From: Photobacterium aquimaris
Lineage (GTDB): Bacteria; Pseudomonadota; Gammaproteobacteria; Enterobacterales; Vibrionaceae
Reading direction: 5' to 3'
Length of the DNA stretch: 64,000 nucleotides
Assembly: GCF_002954455.1 (NCBI RefSeq)
Contig: NZ_MSCC01000002.1
Location: forward strand, 499,558 to 563,557
The notes below the pieces were generated by a model. It worked only from the letters and a program-made list of their open reading frames with translations. It was not told where the DNA came from and did no database searches. Shown in pieces: positions 33,873-43,321 of this stretch (position 1 is the first letter of the stretch; every line of letters starts with the position of its first letter). The position numbers were made by a program, and so were the translations under genes.

Positions 33873-35012
33873 TTAATATTTAATACTTAAACTGAAATCA
33901 GAACTGTGATATTTTTCATTTAACGTTGTAGTAACACGAATTTTATTTTGATTAGATATTTTATAACAACCAATGTTTGCATTCGGTATCACGCTTGAAG
34001 CACCAACATTCATTGAGCATTGCAATTGTAAATGCTTAACGGCTTTATTTTTTGGTAAAAATGGTTCAGGTATATTAACTTCATAAATACCGAGTGACTT
34101 TTTCACGGCAAACAGTTGGCTAATTTTAATATCAGGACCTTGAGTGATACTAACAGAGCCAATTGAGCCATTAGACTGAACGCGAATATTAATATCATGT
34201 GATGTACGTACATATCTTAGTTCCTCAGGCGGTGTTGGTGGTGATATATTCTCGACAAATTTGATACCAGCTTCATAATTAATCCCTTTTACAAACCCTG
34301 ACACGCTGCCATTAAGGTGGTTCCTAAATCCCATCCAATTGTATTTATTGGTAATATCAGTGCCTGTATCTAGAACTGCTGCAACGGCTCTAGGCTCGGT
34401 ATGATGTAATTGCGACTGTAAGAACTCTAGCTCATCAGCATCGTTTTCATACTCAGCATGGTTATTTATTCTATGCTCAATTTCTGCTATTTGTTGCTTA
34501 ATAGTTGCGCGTGGTGTTTTTGTACATACTAATTCGCCATTTGCATTTAGTATTGAATAAGACTGCATATCAGCAGGATGAGAGTCTGATGAATAAGTAG
34601 CAAGTGTTTGTACAGTATATTTGATATATTTGTTGTGACTGTTTTTTATTACCTGAGTGTTAAATGGATCGATAGCAACAGAGTCCGTTGTAATAAAAGA
34701 AAAATAACCAGTACCAGAACAATCTGTATTTTTATAATAAGTGTTTTTTGTCAAAATAGAGGCATATTCTGGGTAATTAGCATATTTCAAGTTGCCATTA
34801 ACATCCATTAAACCATTCCACTCGCCTCTGAATAAAGAAGCAATAGAGTTATATTCGTGAATATAATCTTCTGGATCGTGAGTATAACCAATGAAGTTAC
34901 CATTAGTATCTTGATAGTAATTACTTGACATTGATTCAGTCGCATAATTAAAAGATGAGATGAATAAACCACAAATAAGCAAAGATAATTTTTTGAAGTA
35001 GTTGTTTATCAT
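33873..35012 (-). CDS. Exported protein of unknown function
   Basis: 379 aa, not recognised. A signal peptide (MINNYFKKLSLLICGLFISSFNYA) precedes a Tyr/Asn/Ser-rich mature chain. Residues around RATIKQQIAEIEHRINNHAEYENDADELEFLQSQLHH look like a short amphipathic helix or coiled coil. The segment after it is beta-rich (VRTSHDINIRVQSNGSIGSVSITQGPDI), and the chain ends in FSLSIKY. A few cysteines (NTDCSGTG, GELVCTK, QLQCSMN, IGCYK) could form disulfides. The gene sits between selB and the hyc operon, transcribed divergently from hyc, and breaks up an otherwise coherent formate/hydrogen module. Nothing in it suggests a role in hydrogen metabolism, so it may be an insertion of accessory DNA. Confidence 0.7.
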   Translation of the reverse strand: MINNYFKKLSLLICGLFISSFNYATESMSSNYYQDTNGNFIGYTHDPEDYIHEYNSIASLFRGEWNGLMDVNGNLKYANYPEYASILTKNTYYKNTDCSGTGYFSFITTDSVAIDPFNTQVIKNSHNKYIKYTVQTLATYSSDSHPADMQSYSILNANGELVCTKTPRATIKQQIAEIEHRINNHAEYENDADELEFLQSQLHHTEPRAVAAVLDTGTDITNKYNWMGFRNHLNGSVSGFVKGINYEAGIKFVENISPPTPPEELRYVRTSHDINIRVQSNGSIGSVSITQGPDIKISQLFAVKKSLGIYEVNIPEPFLPKNKAVKHLQLQCSMNVGASSVIPNANIGCYKISNQNKIRVTTTLNEKYHSSDFSLSIKY

Positions 35013-35240
35013 TATAGTGACATTTTAAGTTATTATTTAGAAGTATAATAATGCCTTTGTTTTTAAAGCGCCACCTTATTAATATTGATTATATTTATCA
35101 TGTAAAATATATATAAAAGTTAATTAATGCTCCTATTTTACTGCTATATCAATATAATTTTATTATATTATTAATTATAATAATTTATACATGTGGTTTG
35201 TTTGACTGCCAAAATAAAGATGACAGTGAAATACCTTTAG

Positions 35241-35286
35241 TGTCGATATGTGTCGATGTCGAGTGTCGACATAATCTGTGACGACA
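35241..35286 (+). promoter_or_regulatory. Cluster of TGTCGA/TCGACA boxes, probable FhlA upstream activator sites
   Basis: TGTCGA starts at 35241, 35251, 35257 and 35264; the last is part of the palindrome TGTCGACA (35264-35271). TGACGACA follows at 35279-35286. The cluster lies about 100-140 bp upstream of the sigma-54 promoter, the usual distance for an enhancer-binding protein. The same boxes recur upstream of hydN-fdhF, which supports FhlA as the binder. Confidence 0.65.
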
Positions 35287-35382
35287 TTTAATTGAGTATA
35301 TAGCTACAACAAAAGTAAATTAGCGTCATGAAACCTTTGTTAAATTACTGAAATAATTAGGGTAAGTTAAATTATCCCTATT

Positions 35383-35398
35383 TGGCATAATTATTGCT
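35383..35398 (+). promoter_or_regulatory. Sigma-54 promoter of the hyc operon
   Basis: TGGCATAATTATTGCT matches TGGCAC-N5-TTGCT with only one mismatch, with the GG and GC elements 10 nt apart, 35 bp before hycB. The FhlA-type boxes upstream complete a typical sigma-54/FhlA control region. Confidence 0.85.
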
Positions 35399-35432
35399 TT
35401 AATAGGTTTTTTTGCGATTGACTAGGTAGACA

Positions 35433-36047
35433 ATGAAAAGCTTTGTAATTGCAGATCCTGAGAAGTGTATTGGTTGTGGCACCTGCATGGCAGCTTGTTC
35501 GACAGTACATAAACAACAAGGACTGCAAAGCCATCCCCGCCTAACCGTGGTTAAACTTGATGACGCCACTGCGCCTGTGATGTGTCGTCATTGTGAAGAT
35601 GCACCTTGTGCAACTGTATGTCCAGTGCAAGCGATCACTAAGCAACAAGATCGTGTGATGCTTAATGAAACATTATGCGTCGGTTGTACGTTATGTGCTG
35701 TTGCTTGTCCTTTTGGTGCAATCGCTTTTGATGGTAGTCGACCTATTGCGATGGCAAATAGTTACGATACTTATATCCCTTCAACCATTCGTTCAAGTAA
35801 CCCTTCAACTTCAATCCCCAGCACATTTGGTCAAGATATTCTTGCTTGGGAGCCTGGAGTAAAGAGCATTGCGGTTAAATGTGATTTGTGTGGTTTCCGT
35901 GAACAAGGACCAGCCTGTGCTGAAGTGTGTCCAACACAAGCGATCGTGCTAATTGACGAAGCAAATATTGCTAAAGCACGCGATATTAAACGTGAATGTG
36001 CGGCGGATAGTTCAGCATCAGCCAAAGGTGGAGCAGTAACACGATGA
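35433..36047 (+). CDS. hycB: Formate hydrogenlyase electron-transfer subunit HycB
   Basis: 204 aa (E. coli HycB 203). It carries electrons from formate dehydrogenase H to the hydrogenase through [4Fe-4S] clusters. Four cysteine groups are visible: CIGCGTCMAACS, CRHCEDAPCATVCP, CVGCTLCAVACPFG and CDLCGFREQGPACAEVCP. It is the first gene of the hyc operon, 35 bp after a sigma-54 promoter, and its stop overlaps the hycC start (ATGA). HydN at 43322 is a close relative; this copy is called HycB from its length and position. It acts on the cytoplasmic side of the membrane. Confidence 0.9.
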   Translation: MKSFVIADPEKCIGCGTCMAACSTVHKQQGLQSHPRLTVVKLDDATAPVMCRHCEDAPCATVCPVQAITKQQDRVMLNETLCVGCTLCAVACPFGAIAFDGSRPIAMANSYDTYIPSTIRSSNPSTSIPSTFGQDILAWEPGVKSIAVKCDLCGFREQGPACAEVCPTQAIVLIDEANIAKARDIKRECAADSSASAKGGAVTR

Positions 36048-37975
36048 GTCCATTAGTTTTAGTTTGTTTTGCTTTAATAAGTTATGCCGTGGCTGCGATT
36101 CTATCGTATCAAGGGCGTAAGCATGAGCAAGAAAGTTTACGCCTTGCTGGTGTGATCAGTGCCTTTGGTGGCCTGTTTGGCATTATTGCAGGTATTAGCA
36201 CCATCGTATCAGGTTACGATACTGCCGATGCTACTGCTGCAATGAGCCATTGGTTCAGCATGGATATGTTATCAGCATTGATGGTGGTGGTTATTTCTGT
36301 GGTCACCATGGCAGCATCTGTTTATTCAATTAATTATCTTGAAGAATACTATGGCAAAGGCGGTTGGAAAGTTAATGTGCTTTTCAATATTTTTGCTGCA
36401 GCGATGACAGCCCTTGTGGTGTCAGCCAATGTAATGGTCTTTATTATTTTTATGGAGATCATTTCACTGGCTTCTTGGCTGATCGTTATTAGTGATGGTA
36501 GCGTTAAAAGTAAAAAAGCTGGCTTGCAATATTTTATTGCTGATCATGCCGCGAGCTTATTGGTTGTGGTGGCATTTATGATCGTAGCTTCCCATGCCGA
36601 CAGTTATCAATTCAGCGCTATTATGCAAAATCCTGTTACAGGGGCAACAGCATCATTGGTGTTCTTATTGGCTTTAGTGGGTTTTGGTATTAAAGCTGCT
36701 GGTATTGGTTTACATGGCTGGTTACCGAAAGCGTATCCAATTGCTCCGTCATATTGTTCAACCTTAATTTCTTGTGTGATGGTTAAGATTGGCATCTACG
36801 GTATTTTGAAATTTGCGATTTTATTCCTTGGCGCAACTCAATTGTGGTGGGGTTTCTTGGTATTAATCTTTGGCGCGGTATCTTCTGTGCTTGGCGTAAT
36901 GTATGCGTTGGCAGAACACGATATCAAACGACTATTGGCTTACCATACGATTGAAAATATTGGCATTATTTTAATTGGTGTCGGTGTGAGTATGATTGGT
37001 ATTGCGTCACATCATCCAGTGTTAGCTCTACTTGGTCTATTGGGTGGCTTATACCACTTATTAAATCACGCGGTGTTCAAAGGCCTATTATGTTTAGGCT
37101 CTGGTTCAATTGTGTTCCGCATGCATACTAAAGAAATGGATGACATGGGTGGCCTAGCAAAAACAATGCCAAAAACAGCGGCTGCGTTTTTAATTGGTAC
37201 ATTGGCAATTTGTGCCTTACCACCATTAAATGGCTTTGTGTCTGAGTGGTTTATTTATCAGTCATTATTTAGCATGGGTAAAGTAGGCTCGGTTGCTAAC
37301 ATGCTATTTGGTCCGTTTGGTATGGTAATGCTAGCCTTTACCGGTGCTTTAGCTTGTATGTGTTTTGTGAAAGTGTACGGTATTTGTTTTACTGGTGCGC
37401 CTAAAACAGAGCGTGCTGCAAATACTCGCGAAGTGGGTCCTGCGATGATTACAGCGACAACATCACTGGCTGTATTGTGTGTTGTACTTGGTGTATGTGC
37501 GCCGTGGATTGCACCTTATTTCTCATCCATTGCATCTTCAATGTTAAACATGGCGCCAATAACGGTTGCACATGGTTTAACGGTTTATCCTGCGGTTGCT
37601 GATCAAGCAATTCTTTCAACACCAGTAATTGCGATTGTATTGGCACTATTAACATTAGTTCCAGCAGCGTTGCTTTATGCTTTCCGTCAACGTCGTCTTG
37701 AGCGTCGTCATCAAGGTGATCCTTGGGCGTGTGGTTATCAATATGAGCAAAAAATGACGGTATCAGCGGCGGGTATTACCCGTCCGATGCGCCATATGTT
37801 TGGGTTTATTTATAACAACCGTCAGCAATCATTTACTGAACGCTTTGTATTGCCTTATCTAAGTAATGGTGGTGAAACGCCGACACTAGATGGCCGTAAA
37901 GTGTGTCGATTCTGCATTATTGCCGTAGTGGTTGTGGTGTTATTCGTTCCTCTCATTTCAGGAGTTAGTCTCTAA
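36044..37975 (+). CDS. hycC: Formate hydrogenlyase membrane subunit HycC
   Basis: 643 aa, all hydrophobic helices; a NuoL/N/M-type antiporter-like subunit (E. coli HycC 608, HyfB 672). Conserved features include the helix LYALAEHDIKRLLAYHTIENIGI with charged residues, and GLYHLLNHAVFKGLLCLGSG. It anchors the hydrogenase arm and may move ions. The length lies between HycC and HyfB, but genes for HyfD, HyfE and HyfF are absent, so the operon is Hyc-type (group 4a). It starts inside the hycB stop (ATGA) and its stop overlaps hycD (TAATG), so translation is coupled. Confidence 0.92.
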   Translation: MSPLVLVCFALISYAVAAILSYQGRKHEQESLRLAGVISAFGGLFGIIAGISTIVSGYDTADATAAMSHWFSMDMLSALMVVVISVVTMAASVYSINYLEEYYGKGGWKVNVLFNIFAAAMTALVVSANVMVFIIFMEIISLASWLIVISDGSVKSKKAGLQYFIADHAASLLVVVAFMIVASHADSYQFSAIMQNPVTGATASLVFLLALVGFGIKAAGIGLHGWLPKAYPIAPSYCSTLISCVMVKIGIYGILKFAILFLGATQLWWGFLVLIFGAVSSVLGVMYALAEHDIKRLLAYHTIENIGIILIGVGVSMIGIASHHPVLALLGLLGGLYHLLNHAVFKGLLCLGSGSIVFRMHTKEMDDMGGLAKTMPKTAAAFLIGTLAICALPPLNGFVSEWFIYQSLFSMGKVGSVANMLFGPFGMVMLAFTGALACMCFVKVYGICFTGAPKTERAANTREVGPAMITATTSLAVLCVVLGVCAPWIAPYFSSIASSMLNMAPITVAHGLTVYPAVADQAILSTPVIAIVLALLTLVPAALLYAFRQRRLERRHQGDPWACGYQYEQKMTVSAAGITRPMRHMFGFIYNNRQQSFTERFVLPYLSNGGETPTLDGRKVCRFCIIAVVVVVLFVPLISGVSL

Positions 37976-38928
37976 TGTCCCCACTTGAAATGCCAACAGC
38001 GGGTTGGATCGTATTAGCGATTTTTCAAGCCATATTAATGTTGATGTTAGCGCCGCTTGCGACCGGTTTCTCTCGCGTTATTCGTGCCAAAATTCATTCG
38101 CGCCAAGGTCCGGGTGTATTACAAGACTACCGTGATATTGCCAAATTATTACGTCGTCAATCGGTTGCTCCAGCAAACTCTGGTTTTATTTTCTGGATCA
38201 TGCCATGGGTGTTAGTGGTAACAATGCTATTAATTGGTATGGCATTACCAACGGTTACTCAAGTGTCACCATTTCCTATTTCAGGTGACATTATTACCGA
38301 TATTTATCTGTTAGCGATTTTCCGTTTCTTCTTTTCGTTATCAGGTATTGATTCAAACAGTATGTTTGCAGGTATGGGTAGTAGCCGTGAGTTAACACTT
38401 GGTATTTTAGTTGAGCCAATATTAATCCTAGCTATTGTTGTGGTTGCACTGAGTGTTGGTACGACCGATTTAGGCTATATCAGTCATGCGTTAGCCAATA
38501 ATTATTGGCAGCATCCACTAACTATTATTCTTGCTGGTATTGTGTGTGCATTTGCGTTGTTTATCGAAATGGGCAAACTACCGTTCGATAGTGCAGAAGC
38601 AGAACAAGAGTTACAAGAAGGCCCTGTGACAGAATATTCTGGTTCTGCATTGGCAATGGTGAAATTGGGTTTAGGTTTAAAACAACTTGTTGTTGCGCAG
38701 CTATTCCTAGCGATTTTCATCCCTTGGGGCAAAGCAAGTAGCTTGAGTTTTGGCGGTTTATTTTCAGCTACCATTATTCTGTTGATTAAATTGTTTGTGG
38801 TGTTCTTAGTTGCTGGCTTGGTTGAAAACACCATGGCACGTGTACGTTTTACTCAGGTTAATCGCGTAATTTCCCCTGCGTTTTTAGTGGCTGTATTGGC
38901 ACTGATATTTTTAATTTTTGGTTGGTAA
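37975..38928 (+). CDS. hycD: Formate hydrogenlyase membrane subunit HycD
   Basis: 317 aa (E. coli HycD 307), a NuoH-family protein with about eight membrane helices. It docks the soluble hydrogenase arm to the membrane. Typical features are RVIRAKIHSRQGPGVLQDYRDIAKLLRRQ near the N-terminus, MFAGMGSSRELTLGILVEP in the middle, and ALFIEMGKLPFDSAEAEQELQEGPVTEYSG. It begins in the hycC stop and is followed after 9 nt by hycE. Confidence 0.94.
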   Translation: MSPLEMPTAGWIVLAIFQAILMLMLAPLATGFSRVIRAKIHSRQGPGVLQDYRDIAKLLRRQSVAPANSGFIFWIMPWVLVVTMLLIGMALPTVTQVSPFPISGDIITDIYLLAIFRFFFSLSGIDSNSMFAGMGSSRELTLGILVEPILILAIVVVALSVGTTDLGYISHALANNYWQHPLTIILAGIVCAFALFIEMGKLPFDSAEAEQELQEGPVTEYSGSALAMVKLGLGLKQLVVAQLFLAIFIPWGKASSLSFGGLFSATIILLIKLFVVFLVAGLVENTMARVRFTQVNRVISPAFLVAVLALIFLIFGW

Positions 38929-38937
38929 GTAATAGAT

Positions 38938-40692
38938 ATGACAAACAATACATCTCAACAATTTCACTCGCAGCCACAAGCGGGTCGTATTGGTAAAAAC
39001 TATGTCGATGGTGTGAATCATTTCTTTCCATCCGCGATTATTGATGAAGAATGGCAGACAGAAAACCAAGTTACTATCACGGTTAAAATGACCTCATTGG
39101 TTGAAGTGATGAAGTGGCTTTATTACGATCAAGGTGGCTGGTTAACGGTTACTTTTGGTAATGATGAGCGTAGTCTTAATGGTCACTTTGCGGTTTATCA
39201 TGCGCTTTCTATGGAAGGTGAAGTGAAAAGCTGGGTAACGGTAAAAGTATTGGTTGATGCTAATAGCCAAGAGTTTATCTCTATTACGCCAACCATTCCT
39301 GCCGCGGTATGGGGCGAGCGTGAAATCCGTGATATGTACGGTTTACGTCCGGTAGGTTTGCCTGATGAACGTCGTTTAGTATTACCTGATGATTGGCCTG
39401 AAAATCTACACCCATTACGTAAAGATGCGATGGATTACCGTCAGCGTCCACAACCGACAACAGAAACTGAAACCTATCAGTTTGATAATCAACTGGGCGA
39501 TGATAGCAACCGTATTGTACCTGTAGGTCCTTTGCATATTACTTCTGATGAACCGGGTCACTTCCGTTTGTTCGTCGATGGTGAAGACATTGTTGATGCC
39601 GACTACCGTATGTTCTATGTTCACCGCGGTATGGAAAAATTAGCTGAAACACGCATGGGTTATCATGAAGTGGCACAGCTAACTGACCGTGTCTGTGGTA
39701 TTTGTGGTTTTACTCATAGTGTTGGTTACAGCAATACCATCGAAAATGCGCTATCAGTGGATGTGCCATTCCGCGCTAAGATGATCCGTACCGTATTACT
39801 TGAAGTTGAACGCTTACATAGCCATATGCTTAACATCGGTCTATCAAGCCACTTTGTTGGTTTTGACTCTGGTTTTATGCAATTTTTCCGCGTTCGTGAA
39901 AAAACCATGGAACTTGCTGAATTGCTTACTGGTGCACGTAAAACGTACGGCATGAACTTAATTGGTGGCGTGCGCCGCGATTTTCTAAAACAGCAGCGCG
40001 TACAAGGTATTGCGATGGTGAAAGAAGTTCGTCAGAAATTCTCAGAGCTGGTGGATGTATTGCTTGCTACACCTAACATTGGCAGTCGTACAGAAAACGT
40101 AGGTGTGTTATCAAAGCAGATTGCACGTGATTACAGTCCTGTTGGTCCAATGATTCGTGCTAGTGGTTTTAATCGCGATGTACGTACTGTGCATGGTCAA
40201 TCGTTAGAGTCATACGGTAGTGTGCCGATTGATATTCAAGTAATGGAAAATGGTGATGTATTCTCACGAGTGATGGTACGTATTCGTGAAGTATTTGAAT
40301 CATTAAATGTGATTGAATACGGTTTGGATCACCTACCACCGGGTGCAATTCTCACTGAAGGTTTCGATTACAAGCCAAATAAATTTGCGCTGGGCTTTAC
40401 TGAAGCGCCACGTGGTGAAAACGTTCACTGGAGTATGACTGGCGATAACCAGAAACTGTTCCGCTGGCGTTGTCGTGCAGCAACATACGCCAACTGGCCA
40501 ACACTACGTTACATGTTACGCGGCAACACAGTAGCAGATGCACCATTAATTATCGGTAGTTTAGATCCATGTTACTCATGTACTGACCGCGTAACGATTG
40601 TTGATACTAAAAAACAGCGCAGTAAAACTATTCCTTATAAAGCGATTGAGCAGTACAGCATTGACCGCAAGAACTCGCCATTTAAGCTTTAG
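38938..40692 (+). CDS. hycE: Hydrogenase 3 large (catalytic NiFe) subunit precursor HycE
   Basis: 584 aa (E. coli 569). A NuoC-like N-terminal part (~30-180) is fused to a NuoD-like catalytic part. The Ni-Fe ligands are C253/C256 in RVCGICGFTHS and C545/C548 in DPCYSCTDR. The protein carries the C-terminal extension VTIVDTKKQRSKTIPYKA... of 33 residues; by analogy with E. coli the protease HycI cuts after R551 once nickel is inserted. It makes H2 from protons on the cytoplasmic face. The hycF SD AGGAGG overlaps its stop codon. Confidence 0.96.
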   Translation: MTNNTSQQFHSQPQAGRIGKNYVDGVNHFFPSAIIDEEWQTENQVTITVKMTSLVEVMKWLYYDQGGWLTVTFGNDERSLNGHFAVYHALSMEGEVKSWVTVKVLVDANSQEFISITPTIPAAVWGEREIRDMYGLRPVGLPDERRLVLPDDWPENLHPLRKDAMDYRQRPQPTTETETYQFDNQLGDDSNRIVPVGPLHITSDEPGHFRLFVDGEDIVDADYRMFYVHRGMEKLAETRMGYHEVAQLTDRVCGICGFTHSVGYSNTIENALSVDVPFRAKMIRTVLLEVERLHSHMLNIGLSSHFVGFDSGFMQFFRVREKTMELAELLTGARKTYGMNLIGGVRRDFLKQQRVQGIAMVKEVRQKFSELVDVLLATPNIGSRTENVGVLSKQIARDYSPVGPMIRASGFNRDVRTVHGQSLESYGSVPIDIQVMENGDVFSRVMVRIREVFESLNVIEYGLDHLPPGAILTEGFDYKPNKFALGFTEAPRGENVHWSMTGDNQKLFRWRCRAATYANWPTLRYMLRGNTVADAPLIIGSLDPCYSCTDRVTIVDTKKQRSKTIPYKAIEQYSIDRKNSPFKL

Positions 40693-40700
40693 GAGGACAT

Positions 40701-41249
40701 GTGTTTAAGTTATTAAAAACAGTACTTAAAACTGGTAATGTTACTACTAAGTATCCTTTTGCTCCGATGGAAGTTAATGAGGATTTTCGTGGTAAACCTG
40801 AACTCGATGCAGATCAATGTTTATCTTGCGGAGCTTGCACTCGTGCTTGTCCTGCCAATGCATTGATCATGGAAACTGATACTAAGTCAGGCACTCGTCG
40901 CTGGGAGCTTTCAACCGCGCGCTGTATTTTTTGTGGCCGTTGCGAAGAAGTATGCCCAACTCATGCAATTAAACTGACTCAGAATTTTGAGCTAGCAGTG
41001 ACCAGTAAAGCTGATCTGTATGATGAAGCGGTTTTTACCTTGGCGAATTGTCGTCAATGTGAGCGTCCTTTTGTTGCAGGTAAACTGCTTGAATATGTGA
41101 TTGATACCTTAGCGCAAAGCGGCGTTAGCGGTGAACAATTACAAGAACGTCGTAAACAGCTTGAAACTTGCCCTGAATGTCGTCGTAGCAACAACATGCT
41201 AGACAGCGAAAATGTCAGTCACCTACGTTACCTTGAGGAGCAAAAGTGA
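40701..41249 (+). CDS. hycF: Formate hydrogenlyase ferredoxin-like subunit HycF
   Basis: 182 aa (E. coli 180). Two [4Fe-4S] sites, [16 protein letters not shown] and [16 protein letters not shown], place it as the NuoI-like wire between HycB and HycG. Extra C-terminal cysteine pairs ([17 protein letters not shown]) also occur in the family. The start is a GTG at 40701 with AGGAGG 4 nt upstream. Its stop overlaps the hycG start (GTGA). Confidence 0.93.
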   Translation: MFKLLKTVLKTGNVTTKYPFAPMEVNEDFRGKPELDADQCLSCGACTRACPANALIMETDTKSGTRRWELSTARCIFCGRCEEVCPTHAIKLTQNFELAVTSKADLYDEAVFTLANCRQCERPFVAGKLLEYVIDTLAQSGVSGEQLQERRKQLETCPECRRSNNMLDSENVSHLRYLEEQK

Positions 41250-42079
41250 AAGGTATTAAACAATTAGTTGGCACAGCTCATACTCAGACCGTACCGGTTG
41301 AATTGCCACCCAATAGTCAAAAACTAAAAGACGCGCTAATCAAGGAAATTCGTCGTTCAGCCTATGTATATCGTGTGGACTGCGGTGGTTGTAACGCATG
41401 TGAGATTGAGATTTTTGCCGCAACGACGCCTATTTTTGATACCGAACGTTTTGGTATCAAAGTTGTTGCTTCGCCACGACATGCCGATATTTTACTTTAT
41501 ACCGGTTCGGTAACACGTGCAATGCGTGCTCCAGCATTACGGGCTTATGAAGCAGCACCAGATCCTAAGATTGTGATTTCATACGGTGCATGTGGTTGTG
41601 ATGGTGGTATTTTCCACGATCTTTACTGTGTTTGGGGGGGTACAGATAAAATTGTTCCGGTTGATGTTTATATTCCGGGATGTCCGCCAACACCTGCTGC
41701 AACCATTTTTGGATTTGCAGTGGCATTAGGACTACTTGATCAAAAATTGAAAGCCAAGGTACATCAACCTGAAGTGCAAAAGGCGAGTTTAAAACATACC
41801 GAAATTCCATTGGATATTAAGGTGATGATTGAACGTCAAGCACGCTTACTTGCGGGTTATGTACAAGGACAACGTATTGCAGATGATGTATTGAATGTAC
41901 TTGCAACCTGTAGTGCTGATAACGTTGATCAAAAAATAAGTGACTATCTTGCGACCAAAGATGATCCACGTTTAACTGAAATCGTTAATATCTTGCTATC
42001 AAAAACCATGGCAGCATTAACTGGTTCAGAAGCTTGTTCTGGTCAAGGTTCGCCATCATGTGGAGGCTGCCAGCAATGA
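41246..42079 (+). CDS. hycG: Hydrogenase 3 small subunit HycG
   Basis: 277 aa (E. coli 255), NuoB-like. Proximal-cluster cysteines are in [26 protein letters not shown] and [15 protein letters not shown]. It hands electrons to the NiFe site in HycE. The GTG start at 41246 overlaps the hycF stop and has GAGGAG upstream. The C-terminus is longer than in E. coli and ends in a Cys/Gly-rich tail, [16 protein letters not shown], with four cysteines. Its stop overlaps the hycH start (ATGA). Confidence 0.94.
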   Translation: MKGIKQLVGTAHTQTVPVELPPNSQKLKDALIKEIRRSAYVYRVDCGGCNACEIEIFAATTPIFDTERFGIKVVASPRHADILLYTGSVTRAMRAPALRAYEAAPDPKIVISYGACGCDGGIFHDLYCVWGGTDKIVPVDVYIPGCPPTPAATIFGFAVALGLLDQKLKAKVHQPEVQKASLKHTEIPLDIKVMIERQARLLAGYVQGQRIADDVLNVLATCSADNVDQKISDYLATKDDPRLTEIVNILLSKTMAALTGSEACSGQGSPSCGGCQQ

Positions 42080-42525
42080 GTGATGTTTTAGCGGAATTAA
42101 CACAATCTCGACATTTTCAAGGCCGCGTCTATTTTTATACTTTAGGACGTAAGTTTGTTGATGAAAGTTATGATGTGCCTGAAGAAGCTAAACAAATCAT
42201 GTATTACAGTTTGGCAATTGGCCATCACTTAGGTGTAGTTGATTGCTTAAAAGCTGTGATTGAATGCGAAGGTGATGAATACCTGACATGGATCAGCGCG
42301 TTGCCACAAGACGGTGAAGCGTTCAATAAAATGAAGGGCTATTTTGTGTTTGGCGAAATTACTATTTATCCAGAACATCTTAATATGCTGGCGTTAGCCT
42401 TTGATCGAATTGATACCTCGACCCAAAATGCGCGCTCACAGCAATTAACCCGCGATTTTATTGCAGCGCTAGGTGATATTCATCGTGAGCCAACCATGTA
42501 CATGATGATTCGAGGAATACGCTAA
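42076..42525 (+). CDS. hycH: Formate hydrogenlyase maturation protein HycH
   Basis: 149 aa (E. coli HycH 136). The start at ATG 42076 overlaps the hycG stop and follows GGAGG; the longer frame from 42034 would run inside hycG and is rejected. Conserved stretches are [37 protein letters not shown] and [14 protein letters not shown]. HycH is needed for maturation of the large subunit, probably as a chaperone, and is not in the final complex. Confidence 0.9.
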   Translation: MSDVLAELTQSRHFQGRVYFYTLGRKFVDESYDVPEEAKQIMYYSLAIGHHLGVVDCLKAVIECEGDEYLTWISALPQDGEAFNKMKGYFVFGEITIYPEHLNMLALAFDRIDTSTQNARSQQLTRDFIAALGDIHREPTMYMMIRGIR

Positions 42526-42527
42526 CT

Positions 42528-43052
42528 ATGCTGCAGGAAGTGAATCTGTCAACCGTGATGGGCAAAAGTGTCTCTAATGATGATGTTGATCTGTCCGTTA
42601 GCAATATTGTGCTTACCGTGGGTAATAGCATGATGGGTGATGATGGCGCAGGTCCATTATTGGCGAAAATGATCAAAGCCAACCCGATTGAGAATTGGAG
42701 CGTGCTTGAAGGCGGTTCAATGCCTGAAGATTGTCTGCATCTGATTCGAAAATCACAACCGCAACGTGTGATTGTGGTCGATGCGGCTGATATTGGTGAA
42801 CAAGCTGGAGAAGTTAGGATCATAGATCCAGAAACCATTGTTGATATGTATGTGGTTTCTACTCACAGTTTGCCATTAAATTTCTTAATTGATGATCTAA
42901 AAACCTTTGTACCAGAGGTGATTTTTGTCGGCATTCAACCAGCGATTGTGGCATTTTCATTTCCACTAACTGAAATGGTGCAAACCGCCGTTGAAACTAT
43001 TTATCAACGTTTGCCTGAGTGGCAAGGGTCGGGTGGTTTTGAGCATTGTTAA
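42528..43052 (+). CDS. hycI: Hydrogenase 3 maturation protease HycI
   Basis: 174 aa (E. coli 156). It removes the HycE C-terminal peptide after nickel insertion. Nickel-sensing residues sit in NSMMGDDGAG (D39 matches E. coli D16), VVDAADIG and STHSLPLN. The C-terminal PEWQGSGGFEHC matches the family's EGWEGNGGF. An extra ~18 residues at the N-terminus come from ATG 42528; ATG 42558 is an alternative start. It closes the hyc operon; the FhlA-type boxes of the next operon begin 14 nt after its stop. Confidence 0.92.
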   Translation: MLQEVNLSTVMGKSVSNDDVDLSVSNIVLTVGNSMMGDDGAGPLLAKMIKANPIENWSVLEGGSMPEDCLHLIRKSQPQRVIVVDAADIGEQAGEVRIIDPETIVDMYVVSTHSLPLNFLIDDLKTFVPEVIFVGIQPAIVAFSFPLTEMVQTAVETIYQRLPEWQGSGGFEHC

Positions 43053-43065
43053 TGCCGGTTGGTAC

Positions 43066-43153
43066 TGTCGATAAATAAACAGTGTCGAAGGGTGTCGATA
43101 GTCACTGACGAATAATGTCGAATCAAGTGGCGAGGTTAATGTGGTTATCGACA
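43066..43153 (+). promoter_or_regulatory. Second cluster of TGTCGA boxes, probable FhlA sites for hydN-fdhF
   Basis: TGTCGA occurs at 43066, 43083, 43093 and 43116, and the inverse TCGACA at 43148. They lie between hycI and the terminator, about 95-180 bp upstream of the sigma-54 promoter at 43246. The same motif and geometry appear upstream of hycB. Confidence 0.65.
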
Positions 43154-43158
43154 TTACT

Positions 43159-43198
43159 AAAAAAGGAAGTACAGCACTGCATGTACTTCCTTTTTTTT
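43159..43198 (+). terminator. Intrinsic terminator of the hyc operon
   Basis: GGAAGTACA (43165-43173) pairs with TGTACTTCC (43182-43190), flanked by six A and eight T. It ends hycBCDEFGHI transcription before the separate hydN-fdhF promoter. Confidence 0.92.
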
Positions 43199-43245
43199 GA
43201 TTTAATTTCAGCAATTTAAAAATAAATTTATCAAATCTTTATTTT

Positions 43246-43261
43246 TGGTATAATTAATGCT
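43246..43261 (+). promoter_or_regulatory. Sigma-54 promoter of hydN-fdhF
   Basis: TGGTATAATTAATGCT keeps the GG and GC elements 10 nt apart and resembles the hyc promoter TGGCATAATTATTGCT. It is 76 bp before hydN and is preceded by FhlA-type boxes. Confidence 0.75.
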
Positions 43262-43321
43262 TAAAAGGTATCGTAGCATAAGACTATGTTGCGATGTATC
43301 GATATCAACAAGGTATAGACC

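Noticed and set aside
36044..37975. Hyf-type (hydrogenase 4) identity for the operon, because this subunit (643 aa) is longer than HycC
   Set aside because: No hyfD, hyfE or hyfF genes are present and the order hycBCDEFGHI is that of hydrogenase 3.
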